DNA from: an uncultured Acholeplasmataceae bacterium
GTDB lineage: Bacteria; Bacillota_I; Bacilli_A; Acholeplasmatales; Acholeplasmataceae
Assembly: GCA_927439925.1 (NCBI GenBank)
Contig: CAKMKF010000071.1
Span: 1-44,045 of the forward strand
Length of the DNA stretch: 44,045 bases
Reading direction: 5' to 3'
Below, piece after piece: positions 27,413 to 36,076 of this stretch. The position numbers were made by a program, and so were the translations under genes. The notes under the pieces were generated by a model. The model was not told the DNA's origin and searched no databases. It saw only the letters and a program-made list of their open reading frames with translations. How positions within the stretch are numbered: position 1 is the stretch's first letter; every line of letters starts with the position of its first letter.

Positions 27413-28920
27413 TGGTAAAAAAAAGTATACTGCTTATTATCTTAACTACACTTATGATGACTTTGATATCTTGTACTAACTCAATAGGAGAAGAGACAGT
27501 GATTACCGATGATTCATTTATTTTCATTTATGATATGACGATTCAAGTCGATGAAATCAAAGAAATTGTAGTTCAAACCAATCTAGATTCGCTTGATGGT
27601 ATAACCTATCAAGCGAGTGGTGATGGTATTTTAGTCGACCAAAATAGAATATATGGTTTAAAAGCAGGAACAACCACTGAAGTTACAGCTATCTTAGGTA
27701 GTCTTCAATCTAAATTTAACGTCATCATTAACGCTGAATCTACAGCAGTTTCAGGTTCTCTATTTGATGAAATCACGATAGAGCCGATTGCTGAACTAAA
27801 TGGTAGAAATGATTTTATCATGGGTGTTGACTTATCATCAATTGTTGAAGTCATGAAACGTGGTGGAAAATTCTATGATGAAACTGGTAATAGAACAAGC
27901 ATATATCAACTTTTAAAGGATAACGGTGTTAACTATATAAGAATTCGATTATTTAATGACCCTGTAAGTCCGTTAGGAATTCCTTATGGCGGTGGAAATA
28001 ACGATATTGAAGTCGCTAAAAAAATAGGACATGATGCGAAGCTTTTCGGAATGAAGATCTTATTGGATTTTCATTACAGTGATTTCTGGGCAGACCCAGG
28101 TAAACAAGTCATTCCTAAAGATTGGGCAAACCTAGAAACCTCTACGGAGGTAGCTTCAGCTATCTATGATTTCACATTTGATGTCATGGAAAAGATGGAA
28201 GCTGCAGGTGCTAAAGTTGATATGGTTCAAATCGGCAACGAAATTGCCCCAGGACTTCTCACTCAAGGCACTTCAAACTATGAGGATTTAAATACAGATA
28301 ATCCCCCTAGATATCAACTTCCATCAACCATTAGTGGCTCAACTGGTAATGTTGATAATTTCGTTTTGTATTTAAAAGCAGGTTTAAATGCTGCTAAAGA
28401 TCAAAACCCAGATGTTTTAACGATGATACATATTGATCGTGGTGGAAATAACAGTTTTTACCGAACTTTTTATGACAGGCTAGAAGCCAACAATGTTGAT
28501 TTTGATATTATAGGTATGTCTTACTATGTCTTCTATCATGGACAATTATCTGGTTTCATCAATAACATCAATGATATGGCATCAAGATATAATAAACCAA
28601 TTATCGTTGCTGAAACATCCTATGCATTTACAAACCAACCAACAGCCAATGCTTCTCATGTTTTATCAACTCCTTATTACGATTACCCTTTATCTGTTCA
28701 AGGACAAGCGGATATTACGAGAGATATTATTGAAGTGGTTGCCAAAGTTGAAGATAACTTAGGATACGGAATCTTTTATTGGGAACCAGCTTGGCTACCA
28801 GTAGCAGGAGCTGGATGGGCAGGTGCAGGTTCACCAATAACTTGGGCAAATCAAGCACTATTTAGTTACCAAGGAATAAGCCTTCCATCACTTGCATTAT
28901 TTAATGAAGTAAAACCTTAA
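27412..28920 (+). CDS. Second lipoprotein GH53 endo-beta-1,4-galactanase
   Basis: A lipoprotein signal ends in LISC (C21), a short Ig-like domain (about 35-110) follows, and residues about 140-500 are GH53: LDFHYSDFWADP, acid/base Glu277 in QIGNEIAPG and nucleophile Glu401 in VAETSYAF. Near its end YWEPAWLPVAGAGW is shared with the first galactanase. It lacks the C-terminal binding module of the first enzyme. Two GH53 enzymes in one operon may differ in chain length or branching preference. The ATG overlaps the preceding stop by one base and a strong terminator follows the gene. Confidence 0.93.
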   Translation: MVKKSILLIILTTLMMTLISCTNSIGEETVITDDSFIFIYDMTIQVDEIKEIVVQTNLDSLDGITYQASGDGILVDQNRIYGLKAGTTTEVTAILGSLQSKFNVIINAESTAVSGSLFDEITIEPIAELNGRNDFIMGVDLSSIVEVMKRGGKFYDETGNRTSIYQLLKDNGVNYIRIRLFNDPVSPLGIPYGGGNNDIEVAKKIGHDAKLFGMKILLDFHYSDFWADPGKQVIPKDWANLETSTEVASAIYDFTFDVMEKMEAAGAKVDMVQIGNEIAPGLLTQGTSNYEDLNTDNPPRYQLPSTISGSTGNVDNFVLYLKAGLNAAKDQNPDVLTMIHIDRGGNNSFYRTFYDRLEANNVDFDIIGMSYYVFYHGQLSGFINNINDMASRYNKPIIVAETSYAFTNQPTANASHVLSTPYYDYPLSVQGQADITRDIIEVVAKVEDNLGYGIFYWEPAWLPVAGAGWAGAGSPITWANQALFSYQGISLPSLALFNEVKP

Positions 28921-28926
28921 AAAAAG

Positions 28927-28958
28927 AACACATTCGCTAAACTGCGGATGTGTTTTTT
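28927..28958. terminator. Terminator between the galactan and gal operons
   Basis: AACACATTCGC (28927-28937) pairs with GCGGATGTGTT (28944-28954) with one G-U pair and is followed by four more T residues. It ends the plus-strand galactan operon; the A-rich upstream flank lets it also act for galT, whose 3' end overlaps it. Confidence 0.9.
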
Positions 28959-30421
28959 GTTACGCTTAGGATAAATTGATGCATCGCATGCATACCTTTT
29001 TTGTCTAATTTGAATACTCCTGAATGCTCTATTACTTTTTCAAATATTTTAGCAACTTCTTCTAACAAGTATTGTTGATTGATACTTTTATTTCCAGAAT
29101 TCTTAATCTTTTGAATCCATTCTTTGTGTTTATCTAGGGAATCTGGAAAATCTATCTTATTCTTTAAATAGTCTTCAATTTGTTGAAGCTCAGTCTTTAA
29201 TCTACCAGGTAGTATTGCCAATCCCATCGCTTCAATTAATCCAATATTTTCTTTTTTTATGTGATGTACTTCTTCATGTGGATGAAAGATACCATCTGGA
29301 TGTAAGTCTGAAGTTCTATTATTTCTTAAAATAATATCCATTTCATAGAAATCTTCTCTTTTTCTTAGTATGGGAGTAATTGTTTGATGAGAGACTCCAT
29401 TTGTATTTGAAAGTATATCAAGCTCTTCATTTTGATATGCTTTCCATTGATCCAAAAATTTAATTGCTAAATTGTACAAGTCATCTCGATTGTCAGATTT
29501 AAGCCTGATTGTAGATAATGGCCAAAATAAATGACTTACATGTACATTTGAAACTTTTCCGAAATCTCTAATCTCCTTAGCAAATTCAATTGGAAAATGA
29601 TGTTTACCACCTTGGAAATGATCATGGTTTAAAATAGATCCCCCAACTATCGGTAAATCTGCATTAGAACCAATAAAATACGTTGGAAACAAATCGATAA
29701 AATCTAGAAGATAGATAAATGTTTGATGACCAATTTTCATTGGTCTGTGCATATCATGTAATATAATAGAATGCTCTGGGTAGTAAAGATATGGAGAGTA
29801 TTGAAGATGCCATTTTTCACTACCTAAAATAATAGGAACAATTCTTAAATTCATGCGTGCATTATAATAGTTTTGTTCGTTTTCTTTGCATATCACACAA
29901 AGCGGTTTACCGAGTTCTTGTTCGATGACCTTATTTTTAAGTAATGCGATCTCTCTTGGGTTTTTTTCTGGTTTGGATAAATTGATAGTTAGTTCAAGAT
30001 TTCCATAAGTTCCTGTATAAACCCAATGGATATTTTTTTCTAATCTCTTCGTTTTAATGTAATTGACATCTTTTGATAGATTGTATAGATAATTGGTAGC
30101 TTTAGAAGGTTGATTTTGATAAAGTTTACTAAAATTTTCTTTAACTTCAACTGGAGAAGGCATGACACAATCAAAAAGTTTGGCCTCAAATGCATCTCTT
30201 TCATCGATGGATATTTTTTGGATTAAGTTCTTTTCTCCTGCAGCATCGAGTAGACGAGCAAGTACATTTTCAATATCATCAAGTTCTTCAATTTTTTCAT
30301 ATGAAAAAGAATCCATATGCATCGCTTTGGACAATAAAAGAATAGCTTGATCAATATTTTCTTTTGGCATTAGATTGTGCAAGATAGCATAATCAATGAG
30401 TTGTATCAAATCTTTTTCCAT
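28937..30421 (-). CDS. galT: Galactose-1-phosphate uridylyltransferase, Gram-positive type
   Basis: The sequence matches the GalT2 family, about 490 residues, with LFDCVMPSPVEV near residue 95, NLRIVPIILG, the active-site NHDHFQGGKHHFP near 265 and HPDGIFHPHEEVHHIKK near 370. The enzyme exchanges UMP between UDP-glucose and galactose-1-phosphate. A TTG at 30445 directly after the galM stop has a fair ribosome binding site, but family proteins begin at the MEKDLIQLI segment, so ATG 30421 was chosen. It is third in galK-galM-galT. No galE is in the window. Confidence 0.93.
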   Translation of the reverse strand: MEKDLIQLIDYAILHNLMPKENIDQAILLLSKAMHMDSFSYEKIEELDDIENVLARLLDAAGEKNLIQKISIDERDAFEAKLFDCVMPSPVEVKENFSKLYQNQPSKATNYLYNLSKDVNYIKTKRLEKNIHWVYTGTYGNLELTINLSKPEKNPREIALLKNKVIEQELGKPLCVICKENEQNYYNARMNLRIVPIILGSEKWHLQYSPYLYYPEHSIILHDMHRPMKIGHQTFIYLLDFIDLFPTYFIGSNADLPIVGGSILNHDHFQGGKHHFPIEFAKEIRDFGKVSNVHVSHLFWPLSTIRLKSDNRDDLYNLAIKFLDQWKAYQNEELDILSNTNGVSHQTITPILRKREDFYEMDIILRNNRTSDLHPDGIFHPHEEVHHIKKENIGLIEAMGLAILPGRLKTELQQIEDYLKNKIDFPDSLDKHKEWIQKIKNSGNKSINQQYLLEEVAKIFEKVIEHSGVFKLDKKGMHAMHQFILSVTKNTSAV

Positions 30422-30445
30422 AGTTATCCAAATGATTTTAATCAA

Positions 30446-31486
30446 TCATTTTCCCTTTCGATAAAATTGAAATACGATACTTTCTTGATAAGGTATATTC
30501 TTTTTTAATACAGAAGGATTTAAATCATCAGGATAAACACCTGCTGGTTCAAACTCACATTCAAAGGTAATCCCTTTATATGCTCCATCATCATCTATTC
30601 CAATGAGTTTCTTTTTAGATGGATATTGATGTGTGTAAATCACTACTGCTGGATAAGTAGAATAAACATCTAAACCTAAATTCGAACGAGGGTGTTCAAG
30701 TTTTGCTATAAAATTAGAACCTTTAGGGACTAAAAAGATTGTATCGATTCCCTTTTGTTTCGTTTCTTTCAAAGAATTGCTTAAATCAGAAGGAGATTTT
30801 TTAACTCTAAAGTCAAACAATGTTTGATCAACAGATGCAACCCCTTTGAACTGAAAATCACTTTCAAAAAGAACATACTGATTCGAGTTAATCATGAGTT
30901 CGTGTGAATCAACCGTTTCAAAATCAGGTGATAAGTTGAAATATATGTGATTTGTAAGATTGAGTAAAGTATTTTCATCTGATACTGCATAATAATCGAT
31001 TACGATTTGATCTTCATTATTCAGTTCATAGGAAACATACAATTTCAGATTCCCTGGGAAACCTTCTTCTCCATCAACACTGTGATAAAAAAATGTTATT
31101 TTGGCTGCATCATCTTGTATATCTTCATTTGCTAAAGAAAAATTTTGGAATGCTAGTCCTTTTTCTCCACCATGAAGCATAGATGTTTTACCTTTAGCTA
31201 TTCTCAAAGGATAGGTTTTATCTAACACTTTAAAGCTTTCACCAAATAGTCTTCCACTAACTCGACCTATGGTTTTTCCGTAGTATGATGTTGAAGTCAA
31301 AAACTCTTCAATATTTTCATTTGTTAAATTGAGTAACTGCTCAACATCGTTCTCATGTCTATAAATGACTTGATAGATTGATGCTCCATAAGAACATAAA
31401 ACCAATTTATACCCGTGGTTATTTTCTAGAGTTACAAACAAAACTTCACCAAAAGATGAAAGGTATGATACTTTATTAATCAACAT
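30446..31486 (-). CDS. galM: Aldose 1-epimerase (mutarotase)
   Basis: The protein has the GalM markers: GRVSGRLFG and MLHGGEKGLAFQNF in the first third, the catalytic His in LTNHIYFNLSPD near residue 175 and the catalytic Glu in FECEFEPAGVYPD near the end. It interconverts beta- and alpha-D-galactose, the form used by galactokinase. It overlaps the galK end by 11 bases and its stop is 24 bases before the preferred galT start, so the three genes are one transcript. Confidence 0.93.
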   Translation of the reverse strand: MLINKVSYLSSFGEVLFVTLENNHGYKLVLCSYGASIYQVIYRHENDVEQLLNLTNENIEEFLTSTSYYGKTIGRVSGRLFGESFKVLDKTYPLRIAKGKTSMLHGGEKGLAFQNFSLANEDIQDDAAKITFFYHSVDGEEGFPGNLKLYVSYELNNEDQIVIDYYAVSDENTLLNLTNHIYFNLSPDFETVDSHELMINSNQYVLFESDFQFKGVASVDQTLFDFRVKKSPSDLSNSLKETKQKGIDTIFLVPKGSNFIAKLEHPRSNLGLDVYSTYPAVVIYTHQYPSKKKLIGIDDDGAYKGITFECEFEPAGVYPDDLNPSVLKKNIPYQESIVFQFYRKGK

Positions 31487-32642
31487 AACTGTCTACCCCA
31501 TTTACAAAAGTTACATCATAAAATGATGCTTTTAGTCCAGTTTTAGCATGATAATCATTTCCAACTAGTGTATGAAACTTTTGAACATCTTTTTTCGGAA
31601 CGAGTGCAATTGCACATCCACCAAAACCAGCACCAGTAACTCTAGCACCAATTGCTCCATGCTTGATAGCAGAATAAACAATGGTATCTAGTTGAAACCC
31701 TGTAACTTCATAATTATTTTTTAAAGATTCATGGGAAGCAATTAACAAATCAGCAAAGACTTGTGGTTGATTATTTTCCATCGCAGTTTTCGATTGTAGA
31801 GTTCTAGCTTGTTCCGTTACTGCATGATAAGCTCGATTGAATATTTTTAAATCATCGAAATGAGGTTTAAGTTTGATTAAATCATTTTCACTTAATTCAC
31901 AAAGATAATCAACTTTTTTGTATTTCTTGATGATTGATAATGCTAAATCGCATTCTCTTCTTCGTTCATTATATTTTGAATCTGTCGTTTTTCTAGGGTA
32001 GTTTGTGTTCATAATAACCCACTCATAACCTTCAAAACTAGCGGGTACTGCAGTCGTTTTTAAAGTTGCAGTATTCATCAATAGTGCTCTATTCTTAGAT
32101 CCCTTTGCAATAACCAATTGATCCATAATACCACAGTGCATACCCATATAATTATTTTCAACGTGTTGAGAAAGTAATGCTAAATACTCTCTTGAAAGAT
32201 TTAATTGATACATTTCGTTACATATCCATGCAGTTAAGAGTTCTAATGAAGCACTGCTTGATAGTCCTGATGCTGTTGGTAAAGTTCCATATACTAGCAA
32301 ATCAAAACCATGCTCAATCTTATATTTTCTAGTTATTAATTCACTGATTATACCTTTAACATAATTAGCCCAATTGTGTTTTTTCTCAAATTCTAGGTGA
32401 TCAATATCAGTTTCGATAATTCCATCTTCCGTAAAATTTAGAGAGTAAAATCTAAAAAAACGATCAGTTCTAGCGTTTACTACACCATATGTTCCTAAAT
32501 CAATAGCAGCTGGAAACACCAAACCACCATTATAATCGATATGCTCACCTATTAAATTAACACGACCAGGTGAAAAATATGTTTTCGTTTCTGAAGTCAA
32601 ATAAGAATAGATTTTATGGAATTTTTCTCTCAAATTTCTCAT
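31476..32642 (-). CDS. galK: Galactokinase
   Basis: A GHMP kinase with the galactokinase signature GRVNLIGEHIDYNGG at residues 26-40, the ATP loop LPTASGLSSSASLEL near 120 and RVTGAGFGGCAIALV near 335. It phosphorylates alpha-D-galactose. A TTG one codon upstream (32645) is also possible from AAGGTGA spacing; the ATG at 32642 was taken. It is the first gene of the gal operon, behind a clear promoter with a palindrome upstream. Confidence 0.95.
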   Translation of the reverse strand: MRNLREKFHKIYSYLTSETKTYFSPGRVNLIGEHIDYNGGLVFPAAIDLGTYGVVNARTDRFFRFYSLNFTEDGIIETDIDHLEFEKKHNWANYVKGIISELITRKYKIEHGFDLLVYGTLPTASGLSSSASLELLTAWICNEMYQLNLSREYLALLSQHVENNYMGMHCGIMDQLVIAKGSKNRALLMNTATLKTTAVPASFEGYEWVIMNTNYPRKTTDSKYNERRRECDLALSIIKKYKKVDYLCELSENDLIKLKPHFDDLKIFNRAYHAVTEQARTLQSKTAMENNQPQVFADLLIASHESLKNNYEVTGFQLDTIVYSAIKHGAIGARVTGAGFGGCAIALVPKKDVQKFHTLVGNDYHAKTGLKASFYDVTFVNGVDSYVD

Positions 32643-32681
32643 CAATTAATTCACCTTAGCCTTTAGTAGTTCATTAAATCT

Positions 32682-32733
32682 ATTATATCAAATTAAAATA
32701 AGAAACTCAATATTTAGAACACATAGTGTTCTA
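32682..32733 (-). promoter_or_regulatory. gal operon promoter with upstream palindrome
   Basis: On the minus strand TTGAGT (32705-32710) and TATAAT (32682-32687) are 17 bases apart. TAGAACAC (32715-32722) and GTGTTCTA (32726-32733) form a perfect inverted repeat with a three-base centre, four bases upstream of the -35. An activator or repressor could bind there. It does not resemble the LacI-type operator of the galactan operon. It also lies upstream of the plus-strand pcp gene. Confidence 0.65.
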
Positions 32734-32818
32734 TTTAAATCAATTAATTGTTTTTTACATTTATAAGGATTTGAACCCTATTTTAATGATAAAATATTAT
32801 TGTCGAGGTAAAAACTAT

Positions 32819-33427
32819 ATGAAAAAAGTACTTATTACTGGTTTTGAACCATTTGGAGGAGAGTATATCAACCCTTCTTATGAAGCTATAAAAAATATCG
32901 ATCGTAGTAATCTTAACTGTGAACTTTTCATTTTAGAAGTCCCTACAGAATTTTATAATAGCTCAAAAATAGTTATAGAAACCATGCATAAACTAAACCC
33001 TGATGTAGTCATATTGGTTGGTCAAGCTGGAGGTAGAAAAGAGATTTCAGTTGAAAGAATTGCTATCAACATTGATGATTCAATTATGCCGGATAACCGC
33101 GGAATAAAGCCAATAGATAACCCAATTTCTTTATTTGGTGAAGCAGCATATTTCTCAAGTTTACCTGTCAAAAAAATAGTTAGTGAACTCAAAAAAAACT
33201 TTATTCCTGCAAGTGTTTCAAACAGTGCTGGAACTTATGTTTGTAACCATCTTATGTATAATGTTTTACACGAAATCAAGGAAAGAGAACTTACACACAT
33301 ACAAGCGGGATTCATTCATGTGCCTTACATTCCAGAGCAAACTATTAATAAACAAAACTTATTCTCACTTGATCTAAATGTAATCACTAAAGCACTAGAA
33401 ATTATTATTGAAACTACTATTAATTAG
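32819..33427 (+). CDS. pcp: Pyroglutamyl-peptidase I
   Basis: This 202-residue protein is a cysteine peptidase of family C15, which removes N-terminal pyroglutamate from peptides in the cytoplasm. It shows GFEPFGG at residues 8-14 and the catalytic triad at Glu79 (SVERIAIN), Cys142 (GTYVCNHLMY) and His167 (AGFIHVPY), matching Glu81, Cys144 and His168 of the Bacillus enzyme. An open frame extends upstream to 32726, but GAGGTAA at 32804-32810 and family length fix the ATG at 32819. It stands alone. Confidence 0.95.
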   Translation: MKKVLITGFEPFGGEYINPSYEAIKNIDRSNLNCELFILEVPTEFYNSSKIVIETMHKLNPDVVILVGQAGGRKEISVERIAINIDDSIMPDNRGIKPIDNPISLFGEAAYFSSLPVKKIVSELKKNFIPASVSNSAGTYVCNHLMYNVLHEIKERELTHIQAGFIHVPYIPEQTINKQNLFSLDLNVITKALEIIIETTIN

Positions 33428-33436
33428 TATTGACTA

Positions 33437-33491
33437 GAGGCAGCTCATTCATGTTATTTTTAACATAATCAACGGAGTAGCCTTTTTTATT
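33437..33491 (+). terminator. Possible terminator after pcp
   Basis: AGGC..CTC and GAG..GCCT arms close a long loop that itself contains ATGTTA/TAACAT, and a T6 tract follows at 33484-33490. The stem is interrupted, so this is a moderate call. Confidence 0.45.
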
Positions 33492-33542
33492 TGCCATTTA
33501 ACGATTTTAAGTATATTTTAAAGGTGTAAGGTGGTGATCATT

Positions 33543-34619
33543 ATGCCAAAACTATTTATAGTTACTGGTGGTAACGGACATCTTGGAAATTCAATTATTA
33601 GAATGCTAAAAAATCAGAATCATGATGTACGCGCACTTATATTGCCTACAGATTCTAAGAAAATGCTCATTTCCTTAAATGTGCATGTATTTCATGGTGA
33701 TGTTAGAAAAATAGAGTCTCTTGAACCACTATTTGACTTAAGTGGTACAGATTATTTGATGGATGATGTTATTGTAATCCATACAGCTGGAATTGTATCA
33801 ATTTCCGCTAGAAAACATCCTATACTTGAAAGTGTAAATGTCTTAGGTACCAAGAATATTGCAGACTTATGCTTAAAATATAATGTTTCAAGACTTATCT
33901 ATGTAAGCTCAGTTCATGCAATACCTGAGTTAGAAAATAATCAAGTGATAACAGAAATTAATCATTTTGATCCAAATCTTGTTATTGGAGCATACGCAAA
34001 ATCAAAAAGTAGAGCTTCGCTATATATTATGAACATGATTCAAAAAGGATTGAATGCAATAATTGTTCACCCATCAGGAATTATCGGTCCCAATGACTAT
34101 GGACACGCTCACATGACGATGATGATTGAAGACTACTTAAATGGCTTCTTAACGTCTAGAATTAATGGAGCTTATGATTTTGTCGATGTAAGAGACGTTG
34201 CTAGCGGAATTATCCAATCCTCCGTATCTGGAAAAATTGGGGAATGCTACATACTTTCAGGTCATCGAATTGGACTTGAACTATTGTTTGAACAATTAAG
34301 AGCACTTAGTGGTAGAAAGAAAAAGATTCATGTTCTTCCAATGTGGTTTGCTAAATTAACAGCTCCTCTTGCTGAAATATTTTATAAACTTAGAAAATTA
34401 CCACCAATTTATACATCCTACTCTCTCTATACTATCCAAAGTAATTCTTACTTCTCTTATGAAAAAGCGAGAATTGATTTGAACTATAAACCAAGATCTT
34501 TAGATGAAACTCTTTATGATACAGTGAAATGGTTAGTTAAAGAAAATCGGGTGAAAAGAAATCGTATTTTAAAGTTTATCAATCAACTGAAGCCAATGCA
34601 AAAAAATAAAGGAAGCTAA
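33543..34619 (+). CDS. NAD-dependent epimerase/dehydratase, 3-beta-HSD/DFR-like SDR
   Basis: An extended SDR with the NAD-binding TGGNGHLG at residues 8-15, an acidic HGDVR near 52, YVSSVHA near 120 and the catalytic YAKSK near 153. It ends with an extra C-terminal helical region after LDETLYDTVKWL, rich in Arg and Lys. The substrate is unknown; relatives include dihydroflavonol reductase-like and nucleoside-diphosphate-sugar epimerases. GTG codons at 33531 and 33534 are in frame, but they form part of the AAGGTGGTGA ribosome binding site for ATG 33543. It is monocistronic, with a terminator that begins inside its last codons. Confidence 0.85.
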   Translation: MPKLFIVTGGNGHLGNSIIRMLKNQNHDVRALILPTDSKKMLISLNVHVFHGDVRKIESLEPLFDLSGTDYLMDDVIVIHTAGIVSISARKHPILESVNVLGTKNIADLCLKYNVSRLIYVSSVHAIPELENNQVITEINHFDPNLVIGAYAKSKSRASLYIMNMIQKGLNAIIVHPSGIIGPNDYGHAHMTMMIEDYLNGFLTSRINGAYDFVDVRDVASGIIQSSVSGKIGECYILSGHRIGLELLFEQLRALSGRKKKIHVLPMWFAKLTAPLAEIFYKLRKLPPIYTSYSLYTIQSNSYFSYEKARIDLNYKPRSLDETLYDTVKWLVKENRVKRNRILKFINQLKPMQKNKGS

Positions 34620-34632
34620 CTGCTTCCTTTTT
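34608..34632. terminator. Bidirectional terminator overlapping the SDR stop codon
   Basis: AAAGGAAGC (34608-34616) and GCTTCCTTT (34622-34630) form a perfect nine-base stem; the TAA stop is in the five-base loop. T residues follow on the plus strand, and A residues precede it for the minus-strand DUF2087 gene. Confidence 0.92.
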
Positions 34633-34633
34633 G

Positions 34634-34960
34634 TTAAGTCATTTTTCTTACATCAAATCTGTCATAATCACTTTGGTTAGCTACTAACCAATATGCCTTT
34701 CCATCTGTAGTGCGATCTAAGAACTTATAATCGACTAAGTATCTTCTCATCATCACAAAATCCTCAAACATTGGTTTAAGAATATCATTAACTTCTTTTT
34801 CTGAATACTTTCTATCATTCTCAAAGTAATGGATAACCATGCATAGCATTATATATTTCTTTTTTTCCTTTGCAGGAATCATTTTAAAAATAAGCGGATC
34901 TTTTGAAACCACAATACTTTCTACTAAAGCTTGAATATCTTCATTTGTTATTTCAAACAT
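34634..34960 (-). CDS. DUF2087 domain protein
   Basis: The 108-residue protein matches DUF2087, a winged-helix-like domain often attached to HTH regulators: FKMIPAKEKKKYIML, YSEKEVNDILKPMF near residue 55 and MMRRYLVDYKFLDRTTDGKAYW near 75. A GTG three codons upstream (34969) belongs to the AAGGTGA ribosome binding site, so ATG 34960 was chosen. A DNA- or nucleic-acid-binding role is suspected from the family but not shown. It lies between two terminators, so it is a single-gene transcript. Confidence 0.85.
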   Translation of the reverse strand: MFEITNEDIQALVESIVVSKDPLIFKMIPAKEKKKYIMLCMVIHYFENDRKYSEKEVNDILKPMFEDFVMMRRYLVDYKFLDRTTDGKAYWLVANQSDYDRFDVRKMT

Positions 34961-35001
34961 AATTTTCACCTTCTTATTTCAATAATATCATGAAATTAAA
35001 C

Positions 35002-35024
35002 AAAAAGTCAGCGTAAACTGACTT
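35002..35024 (-). terminator. Terminator of the mhq operon
   Basis: AAGTCAG (35005-35011) and CTGACTT (35018-35024) form a perfect seven-base stem, with a T tract on the minus strand. It overlaps the stop codon of the hydrolase gene. Confidence 0.85.
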
Positions 35025-35619
35025 ATAATTGATCGTACCAAATTTTTGCTTGATCGATTTCTTCTTTGTTTAACTGATGTCCGTGAGATGTCCAAAACAC
35101 GGTAGTTCTAGCTTCTGCACGGTCAAACATCGCATTTAATTCATCAATTTCTCCATCAGGTGTCATTTGATCATTTGTACCTGCACCAATAAAAATAGAT
35201 ACATCTTTTAGATTTGTTTTTTCAAGATTTCTGATAGGAACCATTGGATGAAAAAGTATTGCTGCGTAAAAAGGTTTATCATAATGAAGAAGTATACTTG
35301 CAGCAATATTAGCACCATTAGAATAACCAACTGGTATCACATTTGCGCGATTAAAATTATACTGCTTAGATGCATCATCAACAAATTGATAAAGTGCTTC
35401 AGTTTCTTCAGCAAGACTATCCATATCAAAAACACCCATCGCTAATCTTTTAAAAAAACGTGGCATCCCATATTCTAACACATTTCCTCTCACACTTAAT
35501 ACATTAGCATTTGGATCAATATGCTTTGCAAGTGGTAACAAATCAAACTCGTTTCCACCTGTTCCATGTAGTAATAAAAGTGTTACATCATTGGTTCCTG
35601 CTTGATAGATGTGTTTCAT
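35023..35619 (-). CDS. Alpha/beta hydrolase, MhqD-like carboxylesterase
   Basis: The 198-residue protein is an alpha/beta hydrolase of the phospholipase/carboxylesterase group: LLLHGTGGNEFDLLP near residue 16 forms the oxyanion site, the nucleophilic Ser is in PVGYSNGANIA near 100, Asp in GAGTNDQMTP near 152 and His in SHGHQL near 180. In Bacillus, mhqD lies with a ring-cleaving dioxygenase under MhqR and protects against hydroquinone-type stress. Here its start overlaps the MarR gene stop (ATGA), and mhqO-like gene lies upstream, so the same role is likely. Confidence 0.87.
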   Translation of the reverse strand: MKHIYQAGTNDVTLLLLHGTGGNEFDLLPLAKHIDPNANVLSVRGNVLEYGMPRFFKRLAMGVFDMDSLAEETEALYQFVDDASKQYNFNRANVIPVGYSNGANIAASILLHYDKPFYAAILFHPMVPIRNLEKTNLKDVSIFIGAGTNDQMTPDGEIDELNAMFDRAEARTTVFWTSHGHQLNKEEIDQAKIWYDQL

Positions 35620-36065
35620 TTTTTTTCACCATTTAAATACATCGCTTGATATCCGACTTTCTTAAGACTATCAATTAAATTTGCCAATTCTTCTTGTGAA
35701 AGTGATTGATAAATCTGACTTAAAGTATTGACATGATTGGGGAAAATAGAACTAAAAAATTGATGTCCTTCTTTTGTTAAATCAATCATTGTTATTCTTC
35801 TATCTACTTCATCGGTTGTTCTTGAAATCATCTTCTTATTCTCTAATTTATCAATGACATATGTCATGCTTGAATTCGCCATTAAGAGTTTACTTGCAAT
35901 CGATTGAATCGGTTGTTTTCCTCGATTATAAAGCAGTTCCAAAACACCAAATTCTGAGGTGTTTAATTGATAGGATGAAATGTCATTTTTGATGACTGCT
36001 TCAACATTTTGCATCGCACGAAATAATACGGTTGTTAACTTTAAATATTCCTTGTCATAGCTCAT
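35616..36065 (-). CDS. MarR-family regulator, MhqR-like
   Basis: A 149-residue MarR-type winged-helix protein with STFGVLELLYNRGKQPIQSIA-like recognition region near residue 40, LLMANSSMTYVIDKLE near 65 and the wing RTTDEVDRRITMIDLTKEG near 90. The neighbours (ring-cleaving dioxygenase, MhqD-like hydrolase) are the MhqR regulon genes of Bacillus. No conserved sensing Cys is apparent in its sequence. A 14-base palindrome before the operon resembles the MhqR operator. It is 11 bases after the dioxygenase gene. Confidence 0.88.
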   Translation of the reverse strand: MSYDKEYLKLTTVLFRAMQNVEAVIKNDISSYQLNTSEFGVLELLYNRGKQPIQSIASKLLMANSSMTYVIDKLENKKMISRTTDEVDRRITMIDLTKEGHQFFSSIFPNHVNTLSQIYQSLSQEELANLIDSLKKVGYQAMYLNGEKK

Positions 36066-36076
36066 ATATTCACCAC

